A DNA stretch of 64,000 nucleotides from JACKCB01 sp964452775 (GCA_964452775.1 CAYVQP010000013.1:1-64000), one strand, 5' to 3'; positions 33,614 through 41,149 are shown, counted from the first letter of the stretch. A program made the numbers and translations. The notes: a model not told the origin generated them from the sequence alone.

Positions 33614-33996
33614 GCGCACTGAAACTGTCTCACGTCTGGAAACAACATTTCGCCGGCCCGCTGCATTATCTGGTTATGCTTAGCCTGGCCGACAACGCCG
33701 ATGATTACGGCCTGGTCTATGTGCCGTTGGCGCGGTATGGAGAGAAGCTGCAGATGCCGGAAGAGCAGCTGGCCCGGCTGTTGGACGAGCTCGTGGCCAG
33801 CGCGGACCTGTTCCGCCTGCCGGCGAGACTGTCCACCGCCGGCTATTGGTACGTCGTATTGCCGACGGAAGCGGACGTCAGCGTTTCGCTGCGCGCCCAC
33901 CCTCACTTTCAGCCACACGCACAAGCTACGATGGTGGATTACCAGCGCCTGTTCTGCCGGCAGGGCAGCAACGGCGCTGCGCCACTTCCCGTTTAA
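33610..33996 (+). CDS. Winged-helix protein, paralogue of the initiator N-domain
   Basis: The 128-residue protein starts at TTG 33610 (TTGA overlap; TGGAG upstream). Residues about 15-65 (LHYLVMLSLADNADDYGLVYV, then RYGEKLQMPEEQLARLLDEL) have the same helix pattern as residues 18-65 of the initiator at 34087 (LALAAMADIADDEGLCWPS, then YLAGKLRQAERYTRMVLRDL). It is probably DNA-binding and may bind the same repeats. Confidence 0.55.
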   Translation: MSALKLSHVWKQHFAGPLHYLVMLSLADNADDYGLVYVPLARYGEKLQMPEEQLARLLDELVASADLFRLPARLSTAGYWYVVLPTEADVSVSLRAHPHFQPHAQATMVDYQRLFCRQGSNGAAPLPV

Positions 33997-34086
33997 CCGC
34001 TGGCAAGGCCCTGGCCGGGTGGCGCCGGCCTGATTTCTGTTTGGGCGTCGAAACAACAGCAACAACAGCAAAGTAGGGGTACTGTT

Positions 34087-35166
34087 ATGAGTGTTACAAC
34101 CTCAACCATGGTCTGGACGTATTCGCGCAGCCAGGGAGTGCGGCTGCTGGCATTAGCGGCGATGGCCGATATTGCCGATGATGAGGGGCTGTGCTGGCCC
34201 AGCGTGGAGTATCTGGCCGGCAAATTGCGGCAGGCCGAGCGCTATACCCGTATGGTGTTGCGCGACCTGAAGCAGGAAGGGGAGCTGTACGTCATTCCCC
34301 GCTCCGGCTGGAACAGCAAGGTGCGCCGGAAGTCGAACGCCTACATCATCATGGCCGGCATGGACGAGGAACGCTTTGTACGCGCGTGCCGGCATGATCC
34401 GCTTAACTACAGCGAGGCGTACGCGCGTGAACTCTATCGCGCTATCCCGGCCGGCTCCGTGCCGGCGGACGTCATGTTCAGCCCGCGCAGAGAGCAAAAC
34501 GCTCCGGGCGACGACAATGGCCGTTCTGCCGATGCGGCCGGCTACCTACACGAACCCCGCTACGACAGATTTGAGGTAAATCCCGCACAATTGCCGGCCG
34601 ACAACCCTGATCAGATGATCAGGGGAAACAACTTGGAGGGGGAAAACAACCCTGATGATATGATCAGGGTTGGAACTACCAACCCTGATCATATGATCCC
34701 AACTACCCTGATCAAACGATCCCCCGATACATCATTAGATACAATAGGTGGGGGCGGTGTTTCATTTTCTCCCATTCCGGTTCTTGAAAATGACGCGCGC
34801 GCAGACGCGCAACCGGCAACGCTGACGGAAGCGGCTTTTCGGGAATTGAAGAACTCGCTGCGCGGTGTCATGGTACGCGCTACGTACAATGACCTGATCG
34901 CGCCGGCCGGGATGCCGGCGCAAGAGCGGCCGGGATACTTGATCCTGCACGTGCCCACAGAGCAACAGGCCGAGCGGATCAACAACATGCTCGCGCCCGT
35001 GATTGAGGCGCACTTGCCGTTTGTTGGGGGAGCGCTGGGAATGCGCGTGCGGGCGGTGGCTGCCGCCTCGCCCAGGTCGGCCGGGAACGGGAAGATGCCG
35101 GCCGCGGTGAGGACGAGCGTGCCGGCGTTGCGCCAGGACCCGCGCGCGGAAGAGCTGCCGTTCTAG
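34087..35166 (+). CDS. Replication initiator-like protein (winged helix + DnaA domain-I-like)
   Basis: The 359-residue protein has an N-terminal winged helix (residues about 15-80) of the type found in phage and plasmid initiators. A variable linker contains three NPDxMI repeats (about 175-205), encoded by the iterons. A C-terminal domain (about 240-320; FRELKNSLRGVMVRATYNDL, then GYLILHVPTEQQAERINNML) resembles DnaA domain I, which recruits helicase. No catalytic motif is seen. It should bind the origin and recruit host replication proteins. Confidence 0.65.
   Translation: MSVTTSTMVWTYSRSQGVRLLALAAMADIADDEGLCWPSVEYLAGKLRQAERYTRMVLRDLKQEGELYVIPRSGWNSKVRRKSNAYIIMAGMDEERFVRACRHDPLNYSEAYARELYRAIPAGSVPADVMFSPRREQNAPGDDNGRSADAAGYLHEPRYDRFEVNPAQLPADNPDQMIRGNNLEGENNPDDMIRVGTTNPDHMIPTTLIKRSPDTSLDTIGGGGVSFSPIPVLENDARADAQPATLTEAAFRELKNSLRGVMVRATYNDLIAPAGMPAQERPGYLILHVPTEQQAERINNMLAPVIEAHLPFVGGALGMRVRAVAAASPRSAGNGKMPAAVRTSVPALRQDPRAEELPF
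34603..34725. repeat. Iteron cluster inside the initiator gene (candidate replication origin)
   Basis: Four related repeats follow the pattern AACCCTGATCATATGATC. They start at 34603, 34648, 34681 and 34704. The first is a perfect dyad (CCCTGATCA-GA-TGATCAGGG), and the second has 9-bp arms (AACCCTGAT and ATCAGGGTT). An AT-richer stretch follows at 34728-34745. Origins inside initiator genes with iterons are known from lambda O. Confidence 0.75.
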
Positions 35167-35231
35167 CGACGACCGGCGCCAATGTGCGGTATTTCCTGCA
35201 CCTTTCGCCGGAAAATGGCGAGCAAAATGGG

Positions 35232-35260
35232 TTGACCTTGAGATAACCCTATGATATAAT
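35232..35260 (+). promoter_or_regulatory. Promoter E (TAAC-spacer family)
   Basis: TTGACC (35232-35237), 17-bp spacer with TAAC, TATAAT (35255-35260). It drives the small membrane gene and the recombination/methylase operon. Confidence 0.85.
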
Positions 35261-35399
35261 CCTTTGTGATGGTTGGCTGCTGGCAGGCGGCCGGCCTCAC
35301 CGGCCCGGAATCGGGCGCATACTACGGGGAATGGAAACAGCAGCAAGCCACGTAGTATAAACGACAATTTGCTGTTGCCTCATGGCAGGGAGGTTCATC

Positions 35400-35516
35400 A
35401 TGTTGTTCTACGTGTTCGTTGGTGTCGTTGCGGTTGTGTTGGCTGTGTGGATGCTGTGGGAAGCGGAGCACGGGCAGCAGGACAAAGGGGAGGGAGACCG
35501 ATGGGATTCAAGGTGA
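35400..35516 (+). CDS. Small membrane protein (38 aa)
   Basis: ATG 35400 follows GGGAGG. The product has one hydrophobic helix (residues about 2-20, LFYVFVGVVAVVLAVWML) and an acidic tail, and overlaps the next gene by 16 nt. It is the first gene after promoter E. The function is unknown. Confidence 0.55.
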   Translation: MLFYVFVGVVAVVLAVWMLWEAEHGQQDKGEGDRWDSR

Positions 35517-36394
35517 AGGAGCCACCTCGTTATCCGCGCCGGCTGTGGTCGTTGGTCGGCTATCCGGCCAGCGGCAAGTCCACGTTCGCGGCGCAGATGC
35601 GGCCGGGCATCCTGGCCATTGACGCGGATCATCGCTTTGATGAGGTGATCCGACTGGTGAGCGGCAAGGTGTACGAACTGGACAACCCGGCTGACAACGT
35701 GATTGTCAGTCGCATTGCCGCCCAATTGCGCCAGAACATGCCCGATGCGGCGATCAAGACCATTGTGGTGGACAGCCTGACCGCCATCATCGCCCCGCTG
35801 ATTGGCCGGGCGATCCTGGACAATGCGGCCGGGGTGAACAAGAACAAGAGCGCCGCCTTTGTGGACAAGGCGGTGGCTATGCGCTTGCTGCAGGACACCG
35901 TGACCATGTTTGGCACGGACGTGCTCTGGCTGTACCACCTGCAAGATGGGCGAAACAACAACGGCAAGCCGGTGGTTACGTCCACGATCCCGGCGACGGA
36001 GCTAAGCCGGCTCGGGCGGTCGCTAAATGCCCGGCTGCGGATCGTGTTGGACGGAGAGCGGCGCGGGGTGAAGGTGGAGTGGTGCCGGCGCGGGCAGGAG
36101 GGGATGACGCTGTGGGATGACAGCGGCATGTGGGCCGGGATGCCGGAGAAGCTGGAAGAGGCCATGTATGCCCAAAATGGGGCAATTACCCCTAAATCCA
36201 GCCGCTTTGCCGGCCCGGATCAGGCGATTGCCTGGGCCGTCGAAGAAGGGTTTTTCGGCGATGTGGACAGCGCCCGGGCCGCATATGAGCGCGTCAAGGC
36301 CGAGGCGCAGCCGGGGACCGCCGGCGAGATGTGGGAGTTGTGGACTACGGCCTGCTATGAGCTGCGGGGTACGGCTGAGGAAGCCGGGTTCTGA
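35501..36394 (+). CDS. RecA-fold ATPase, Sak4-like
   Basis: The start is ATG 35501, preceded by GGGGAGGGAG. This 297-residue protein has Walker A GYPASGKST (about residues 19-27), an IDADHRFDE segment near 40, Walker B-type TIVVDSLTAI near 89-98, and a later WLYHLQDG (sensor-like) with a TIPATELSRLGRS loop. This is the AAA_24/Sak4 type of phage recombinase that works with a single-strand annealing or binding protein. The C-terminal ~70 residues are helical. It probably supports recombination-dependent replication. Confidence 0.7.
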   Translation: MGFKVKEPPRYPRRLWSLVGYPASGKSTFAAQMRPGILAIDADHRFDEVIRLVSGKVYELDNPADNVIVSRIAAQLRQNMPDAAIKTIVVDSLTAIIAPLIGRAILDNAAGVNKNKSAAFVDKAVAMRLLQDTVTMFGTDVLWLYHLQDGRNNNGKPVVTSTIPATELSRLGRSLNARLRIVLDGERRGVKVEWCRRGQEGMTLWDDSGMWAGMPEKLEEAMYAQNGAITPKSSRFAGPDQAIAWAVEEGFFGDVDSARAAYERVKAEAQPGTAGEMWELWTTACYELRGTAEEAGF

Positions 36395-36397
36395 AAG

Positions 36398-36601
36398 ATG
36401 GGGGTATATACGGGTTGGCGGTGCTGCCGGTTGTGCGACCGAGGCGGGGAGCTGCAACGCTGGCAGGCGCTGGAACAGCCGGCAGAGGACGGTGTGAATG
36501 GGGTATTAGGGCAGGGCAGGGCATGGCCTGGCACGGCATGGCCGGGCAGGGCCGGGCCGGGCCAGGCATGGCGGGGCCGGGCAAGGCATGGCGGGGCATA
36601 G
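36398..36601 (+). CDS. Possible Cys-rich ORF running into pentamer repeats
   Basis: ATG 36398 opens 67 codons. The first ~35 residues (WRCCRLCDRGGELQRW) look like half of a zinc ribbon, then the frame runs into the (NGGCN)n tract and becomes low-complexity (Gly/Ala/Arg/Trp/Pro). There is no good ribosome site. It may be a truncated gene disrupted by the repeats. Confidence 0.3.
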   Translation: MGVYTGWRCCRLCDRGGELQRWQALEQPAEDGVNGVLGQGRAWPGTAWPGRAGPGQAWRGRARHGGA

Positions 36602-36606
36602 CAAGG
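36509..36606. repeat. Degenerate pentanucleotide repeat tract 1 (NGGCN)n
   Basis: About 19 consecutive 5-bp units fit NGGCN (GGGCA, TGGCC, CGGCA, AGGCA and so on). The tract ends with the 20-mer CATGGCGGGGCATAGCAAGG (36587-36606), which also ends tract 2. Confidence 0.85.
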
Positions 36607-36617
36607 CTAGGTTGTAA

Positions 36618-37121
36618 GTGATTTACCTTATCGAGATGGTTGGCACACCTTATTTCAAGATTGGTCACACGACCAAGACAGCGCAAGAACGTCTGGCGCA
36701 GTTGCAGACCGGGAATCCATTGCCGTTGCGAATAGTCGCCGTCCTGGATGGCGACGAGACAACGGAAGCTGAGCTTCACCGGCGCTTCATGCATTGCAAG
36801 ACGGCGGCCGCTAACGAGTGGTTCAAGCTGACCCAAGAGCAAATACAGGAGATAACCAATGAACACGAACAAGTTTGTTGTCATTCAAGTTCAGTTGTCG
36901 GGGGCTCGCCCCATGATGTTCAGCCGGTTTCCGGGCGACATCAACACCCAACTGCCGGCAGCGGAGAAGATGTATCTAACCGCGTCAAGGCAGTTGATAA
37001 TCCCCGCCATCAACGTGTACTCAATGCTGGTTGGGGAGAACACCAAGTCAGTCTGCCGTCAGTTTTTTGGCCGGCAAGGAAAGACGATCGGCCTGGGGAT
37101 TTCGGCGTACACGAACATTGA
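36618..37121 (+). CDS. GIY-YIG (T5orf172-type) protein with run-on C-terminus
   Basis: From GTG 36618, residues about 1-80 form a GIY-YIG/T5orf172 domain: IYLIEMVGTPYFKIGHTTK, ERLAQLQTGNPLPL, then AELHRRFMHC and NEWFKLT. Related proteins end here; this frame continues 87 more codons, 263 nt into the next gene in another frame, with no domain features. The run-on is probably a lost stop. It may be a nuclease of homing type. It lies between the two pentamer tracts. Confidence 0.6.
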   Translation: MIYLIEMVGTPYFKIGHTTKTAQERLAQLQTGNPLPLRIVAVLDGDETTEAELHRRFMHCKTAAANEWFKLTQEQIQEITNEHEQVCCHSSSVVGGSPHDVQPVSGRHQHPTAGSGEDVSNRVKAVDNPRHQRVLNAGWGEHQVSLPSVFWPARKDDRPGDFGVHEH

Positions 37122-37413
37122 GCCGTTTGAAATCCCCCTCCTGGACGACAGCGGCCCGATTGTGTTTCGGGGTTGGAACGAGCAGATAACCGAGCGGCAT
37201 GATGTCGCCAGGTTGAAGAATGGAATCCCGAACCCCCTGCGCCGTCCGGTTTTGGCGTTGCCCTGGCGGCTGGAGTTTGAGGTGCAGTACCAGGAGAACC
37301 AGTATTGCACGTTGGAGAACTTGCGCCAGGCGTTCACGATGGGCGGCACGCTGGGGCTGGGCACGTTCCGGCCCTTCTTTGGTCGTTTCCAACTGACGCG
37401 CTGGGAGTATTAG
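36859..37413 (+). CDS. RAMP-like (Cas7/Cas5-fold-like) phage protein
   Basis: The 184-residue protein starts at ATG 36859 after AGGAG. The pattern is an N-terminal strand (FVVIQVQLSGARPMMFSRFP), a central region (IIPAINVYSMLVGENTKSVC, then RRPVLALPWRLEFEVQY) and a C-terminal Gly-rich loop and strand (MGGTLGLGTFRPFFGRFQL). That loop resembles the G-rich loop of RAMP/ferredoxin-like RNA- or ssDNA-binding proteins. The strong start and the next-gene context support it as real. I infer single-strand nucleic-acid binding, possibly as partner of the Sak4-like ATPase. Confidence 0.55.
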   Translation: MNTNKFVVIQVQLSGARPMMFSRFPGDINTQLPAAEKMYLTASRQLIIPAINVYSMLVGENTKSVCRQFFGRQGKTIGLGISAYTNIEPFEIPLLDDSGPIVFRGWNEQITERHDVARLKNGIPNPLRRPVLALPWRLEFEVQYQENQYCTLENLRQAFTMGGTLGLGTFRPFFGRFQLTRWEY

Positions 37414-37422
37414 TACGAGGCT

Positions 37423-37490
37423 GGGCAGGGCATGGCTGGGCCGGGCGCGGCATGGCGGGGCATGGCTGGGCATGGCGGGGCATAGCAAGG
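37423..37490. repeat. Degenerate pentanucleotide repeat tract 2 (NGGCN)n
   Basis: About 13 units of NGGCN, ending in the same 20-mer as tract 1 (37471-37490). It lies in the intergenic region after the RAMP-like gene. Confidence 0.85.
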
Positions 37491-37568
37491 TGTGACCGTT
37501 TTTGTAGGGACTGGGGCCGCTGGTGGCAGCCGGCGGCCCCGGATTAGACGAAAAGGAGACAACAGCCA

Positions 37569-38549
37569 ATGTTAGACACTCAGAGTACGTCCGTTGCAAA
37601 CCCGAAAGGCCAGAAGGCTCCGCCGGCCGGCGCGGGAAGCCCGAAAACGAGGGAAATCCTGCGCATTTTGGAGCGGGTGCAGAGGGCCGGCTATGGGCCG
37701 GAGCAGGTTTTTGAAGACTGGCTGGGCATGATCGTAGCCACCCTGGAGGTGCTCCCCGGCCAGTTTATGGCGTCGCTGGAGGGCCGGGCGTGGACGGCTT
37801 CCGAGGAGAACGAAGCGCTGTTTGGCCGGCTGCGCGAGCGCTACCGGGCGGACTATGGAGACAATCCGCGTTTCTACCTGGATATGTTTGTGCAGGCGTT
37901 CAGTTTGTTGCTGGATTCGGTTGAGGACGGCTATCACGACACCCTCGGCGAGCTGTACATGAACGTTATGGGCGGGCGAGTGGCCGGCCAGTTCTTCACG
38001 CCGATGGAGATTGCCGGGCTGATGGCCGAGTTGGCCATTGACGGGGCGGAGGAGCTGGTGCACGACCGTTTGCTTGAGGCGATCCACAAGTCGCCGGCGG
38101 CCGCGGCGATGCTGTTGGCCGGCATGATCGTGCCGGAAGAGCAGCAACTGAACTGGATGATGGCCCGCGTCATCCCGCAGGCGCTGGAGTATTACGATCC
38201 GGTGACCGTTCATGACCCGTGCTGCGGCAGCGGGGTGATGTTTCTGGCGGCGGCCGGCAAACTGCCGGGGTGGATGGTGCAGTTGGGGCTGGTCCGGTTC
38301 TACGGACAGGATGTCAGCCAAATCTGCGTGCAGATGGCCCGCGCCAACATCATGCTGTATGGGCTGAACGGCTTTCATGCGGCGCAGATCGTGTATGACG
38401 CTGAGTACAGATTGGCCGGGGCGCTGCAGGTCGTTGTCAATGGGGGGGAAATACCCCAACACCGTGACGGGAAAGAGGCCGCCGGATGGGTGCACCAGCA
38501 CGTGACCCAGCTGAGCCTGTTCCCGGCTGTGACTGTGCAAGGCGATTAG
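37569..38549 (+). CDS. HsdM-like N6 methylase protein lacking the catalytic motif
   Basis: The 326-residue protein follows AAGGAGACAACAGC. Residues about 40-160 resemble the N6_Mtase N-terminal part (GRVAGQFFTPMEIAGLMAEL), and motif I is DPCCGSGVM (216-224), followed by FYGQDVSQICVQMARANIMLYG. The NPPF/NPPY motif expected some 60-80 residues later is missing; the frame instead ends with a short unrelated tail. It can bind SAM in principle but should not methylate adenine. It may be a regulatory or decoy subunit. Confidence 0.7.
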   Translation: MLDTQSTSVANPKGQKAPPAGAGSPKTREILRILERVQRAGYGPEQVFEDWLGMIVATLEVLPGQFMASLEGRAWTASEENEALFGRLRERYRADYGDNPRFYLDMFVQAFSLLLDSVEDGYHDTLGELYMNVMGGRVAGQFFTPMEIAGLMAELAIDGAEELVHDRLLEAIHKSPAAAAMLLAGMIVPEEQQLNWMMARVIPQALEYYDPVTVHDPCCGSGVMFLAAAGKLPGWMVQLGLVRFYGQDVSQICVQMARANIMLYGLNGFHAAQIVYDAEYRLAGALQVVVNGGEIPQHRDGKEAAGWVHQHVTQLSLFPAVTVQGD

Positions 38550-38563
38550 AGAGGATTTGACCG

Positions 38564-38959
38564 ATGGGCAACATGAGGAATGCAGGATTGGCGGAGTTGA
38601 AAGCGGAATTGAAGAAGAAGGATCTCCTTATCCGGCAGTTAGAGGAGGAGCTCGAGGCGGTCAGGAAGGGGCGCGATATGGTCGTGGCCATCAACGCGGA
38701 CCTGATTGAGGAGCTAAACGGGATTCGGGAGCTTCCCGATAGGCATACCGGCCGGGTGAAGTTCTTTGTGCCGGAAGGGTGGGGCTTTATTGTGCCGGAT
38801 GACGGCGGTGCGGAGATTTTCGTGCATTACCGGTACGTGCGCGGGCACGGACGCCGGGAGTTGCTGGAAGGCGCACGAGTTGCCTATGAGGTGGCGACAG
38901 GAGACCGGGGCACGTATGCCAATGATGTGGTCCTGCTGCAAGATGGGGACCTCCTGTGA
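38564..38959 (+). CDS. Coiled-coil/cold-shock domain fusion
   Basis: The 131-residue protein has a coiled coil (residues about 8-55, LAELKAELKKKDLLIRQLEE) and a cold-shock domain (about 63-131) with GRVKFF, an RNP1-like GWGFI and an RNP2-like IFVHY, ending GDRGTYANDV. It probably binds RNA or ssDNA as an oligomer. It overlaps the next ATG by one base. Confidence 0.75.
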   Translation: MGNMRNAGLAELKAELKKKDLLIRQLEEELEAVRKGRDMVVAINADLIEELNGIRELPDRHTGRVKFFVPEGWGFIVPDDGGAEIFVHYRYVRGHGRRELLEGARVAYEVATGDRGTYANDVVLLQDGDLL

Positions 38960-39324
38960 TGAAAACGAACGCGACGCCCGATAGGGACTGGAGAGAGTGC
39001 TGTTTTGACAACCACCAGGCCGCCCGCGTGGGGGTCTACGAGCCGTTTGAGGTGTGGGTGAACGCGCGCACCGGCCAGGCCGAGGTGTTTGTGCGTGCTG
39101 AGCATTTCGAGCAGGCGCCTGTTCCGGCCGGTCTGCCGGCTGAGGTGGAGGCGATGCTGGCTTCAGCCGGCGGTCTGGCTTCAGCCGGTCGTCTGGAACC
39201 GGTAGCCGGCCGGCGAGAGCGGTGGCCGCGCGTGCTGGGCACGATCATCCTGGTTACGTGGCTGATCCTGGCCTGCACAACGACAGCGTTGCTGGCCGCG
39301 CTGATGGTGTTGAGGCTGAGTTGA
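38959..39324 (+). CDS. C-terminally membrane-anchored protein with EVWVNA..FV.AEHF motif
   Basis: The 121-residue protein starts at ATG 38959 (TGATG overlap). Residues about 28-50 (FEVWVNARTGQAEVFVRAEHF) match the gene at 44600 (LELWENANTRERDVFVSPEHF). A TM helix lies near 95-118 (IILVTWLILACTTTALLAAL). The function is unknown. Confidence 0.55.
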   Translation: MKTNATPDRDWRECCFDNHQAARVGVYEPFEVWVNARTGQAEVFVRAEHFEQAPVPAGLPAEVEAMLASAGGLASAGRLEPVAGRRERWPRVLGTIILVTWLILACTTTALLAALMVLRLS

Positions 39325-39351
39325 TTGAGCCGGTTGGACAAGGAGTTGCCA

Positions 39352-40260
39352 ATGACCCCGCAGTTTAATCCTAAGACAGGTGGTAGATCAATTGAATGGA
39401 CGGACCTGACAATCAACCCCGTTGGGGGCTGCAAACACGCTTGCCGGTGGGAGATGCCGGACGGTACGGTAGCCGTCTGTTATGCGGAAACGGTGGCCAC
39501 AAAGGGGCCGGCGCGCAGCAATTACCCGCATGGCTTTGAGTATCACTACTACCGGCCGCACTTGCTGGACGAGCCGCGAAAGCTGAAGGAGCCCAACCTG
39601 ATCTTCATGGACAGCATGTCAGATTTGTTTGGGGTGGCTGTGCCGGACGAGCACACGCGCCGGGTGCTGGACATGGCGCGAAATTATCCCCAACACACGT
39701 TTCAGGCGCTGACTAAGGCCCCCAAGCGCATCCTGAAGTTTCTTGACGCAATTCCCGCTAATTTGTGGGTGGGCGTGTCCAGCGCGCCGGATTGGTTTAT
39801 GGGCAAGCGGCTGACGGAAGAACAGAAGCTGCGTTTTCTGCACTCGACGATTGAGGTGCTCCGGCAGGTGAAGGCGAAGAGCGAGGCGCGGGTGGTCTGG
39901 ATGTCCATTGAGCCGCTGTCCTGGAATATCGCGCCGCACATGGAAGATCACGGCCTGGATTGGGCGGTGATCGGGGCGGCGACGAACGGGCCGCGCAAGT
40001 ACCAGCCGGTGGCCACGTATGTGTCAGATGTGTTGAGGGTGCTCGACCGCGCCGGCACGCCCGTGTTCTTCAAGGGCAATTTGGAGTGGCAGCCGCGCCG
40101 GGAAGATTTTCCGGTGGTGAAGGGATGGGATCAGGCGGTGCGCCGGCGACAGGAGATGGCGGAGACGCACGGTTGGCCGCTGAACCGGATGCTTGCGGCG
40201 GACGCGGGCGAAAGCTGGCCGGCTAGTGGGCAAGGCATCGTGCAAAGGAAGTTGTGGTGA
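39352..40260 (+). CDS. DUF5131 (phage Gp37/Gp68) radical-SAM-like protein
   Basis: The 302-residue protein starts at ATG 39352 after AAGGAG. The opening IEWTDLTINPVGGC and the cysteines C27, C31 and C43 match the DUF5131 family, which is related to radical SAM enzymes. Later family segments are present (IFMDSMSDLFG, FQALTKAPKRI, LWVGVSSA, VWMSIEPLS). The substrate is not known; a role in modifying nucleic acid or protein during infection is inferred. Confidence 0.8.
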   Translation: MTPQFNPKTGGRSIEWTDLTINPVGGCKHACRWEMPDGTVAVCYAETVATKGPARSNYPHGFEYHYYRPHLLDEPRKLKEPNLIFMDSMSDLFGVAVPDEHTRRVLDMARNYPQHTFQALTKAPKRILKFLDAIPANLWVGVSSAPDWFMGKRLTEEQKLRFLHSTIEVLRQVKAKSEARVVWMSIEPLSWNIAPHMEDHGLDWAVIGAATNGPRKYQPVATYVSDVLRVLDRAGTPVFFKGNLEWQPRREDFPVVKGWDQAVRRRQEMAETHGWPLNRMLAADAGESWPASGQGIVQRKLW

Positions 40261-40385
40261 TGGACAACGGATTGGATTCGATGACGGTGCACGAGACTGG
40301 GTGGGTGATGTGGCTGCCCTGGCGACAGGAGACCGGGGCAGGCGTAACGAGACTGAAGGAGACAACCAATGCCAAACAACTATAG
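40260..40385 (+). CDS. Doubtful 41-residue ORF with decayed cold-shock fragment
   Basis: ATG 40260 overlaps the previous stop and runs 41 codons into the next gene. A 21-bp stretch (40320-40340) is identical to 38892-38912 in the cold-shock gene. In another frame it reads ATGDRG, the same residues as the cold-shock C-terminus. The segment is therefore more likely a duplicated remnant than a gene. Confidence 0.25.
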   Translation: MDNGLDSMTVHETGWVMWLPWRQETGAGVTRLKETTNAKQL

Positions 40386-40878
40386 CTATCTGAAGGACTT
40401 CTACCTCTCTCACGCCAGCCGGCTGGAAGAGGCGTTGGAAAACATTGCCGAGACGGACGACATTCAGCGCGCGCGCATGATCGCCAGCGCTGCGTTGGGC
40501 CGGCCGGCTCCAGACGGGAAGCCGCCGGTCTCGGATTGGGAAGATCATTACGATCTCATGCGCCGGTTCTGGTCGCTGATGAGCACGTTGGCCAGGTACG
40601 TCCTGGTGGAGGTGAAACAGAACTCCGCCGGGTTCGACGAGTGGGCGGATAATTTGCCGGCCGAAAGCCGCGAGCTGGTCAACGAGTTTGACGGCTGGTT
40701 TGTGGCCGGCGTGAGACGATTTAAGCGCTCGTCGCGCTGGCTGAAGGGCCAGACCGATTGGGTGGCCGAGTGGCTGGCCCAGGGGGAGCGGCTGGTCCCG
40801 GCGTTTATGGACCTGCTGGGCGAGGCCGGCGACGACGCGGGGGCGGTGAGCGCGCTGCCGGCGGAACTGCCCTACTAG
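40369..40878 (+). CDS. Unknown phage protein
   Basis: The 169-residue protein starts at ATG 40369 after AAGGAGACAACC. It is helical and acidic with many Trp (DHYDLMRRFWSLMSTLARY, DEWADNLPAESRELV, RSSRWLKGQTDWVAEWLAQG). Its last codons lie in a 41-bp direct repeat that reappears at the start of the adenine methylase gene. No family is recognised. Confidence 0.6.
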   Translation: MPNNYSYLKDFYLSHASRLEEALENIAETDDIQRARMIASAALGRPAPDGKPPVSDWEDHYDLMRRFWSLMSTLARYVLVEVKQNSAGFDEWADNLPAESRELVNEFDGWFVAGVRRFKRSSRWLKGQTDWVAEWLAQGERLVPAFMDLLGEAGDDAGAVSALPAELPY

Positions 40879-40895
40879 CTGCTGATGCTGAAAGC
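40855..40895. repeat. 41-bp direct repeat, left copy
   Basis: It is identical over 41 bp to 42029-42069. It covers the end of the gene at 40369 and the first codons of the broken gene at 40885, and shares the start MLKA with the adenine methylase at 42059. Confidence 0.9.
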
Positions 40896-41099
40896 CTGGG
40901 TGATCAGCGATGGCGAGTGGTTTGAGTTCTACGCTGCTGAGACGCGCGGCAAGGCTCGTCTATCACTTCCTCAGCGCCGATATGCAGTTCCTATACCTTG
41001 CCGCCAATCGCGACGCAACCCGGCCCGCTGGACTGGGAGACCTGCGCCCGGCTTCTGGGGTGGGATGTCGAGGCGATTAAGGCGGGCGTGAATGACTGA
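40885..41099 (+). pseudogene. Frameshifted small phage gene
   Basis: Three consecutive frames each carry plausible protein: frame 1 starts MLKAWVISDGEWFEFYAAET, frame 2 continues VYHFLSADMQFLYLAA, and frame 3 ends PLDWETCARLLGWDVEAIKA to TGA 41099. Read together they make one ~70-residue protein, so two frameshifts (or sequencing errors) have broken it. It lies next to the 41-bp repeat. Confidence 0.65.
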
Positions 41100-41149
41100 C
41101 ACCGCGCGGCGTGTGGCCGCGTGATTGACTAATAAATTGGAGGAAAACG

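Noticed and set aside
35273..35500. Long upstream extension of the Sak4-like ATPase frame
   Set aside because: The frame is open to 35273, but the true start at 35501 has a strong ribosome site, promoter E leaves only a short leader, and a separate small gene with its own ribosome site occupies 35400-35516.
36859..37413. Calling the RAMP-like gene a Cas protein
   Set aside because: Only a Gly-rich loop pattern is shared; no repeat array, Cas nuclease or adaptation gene is present.
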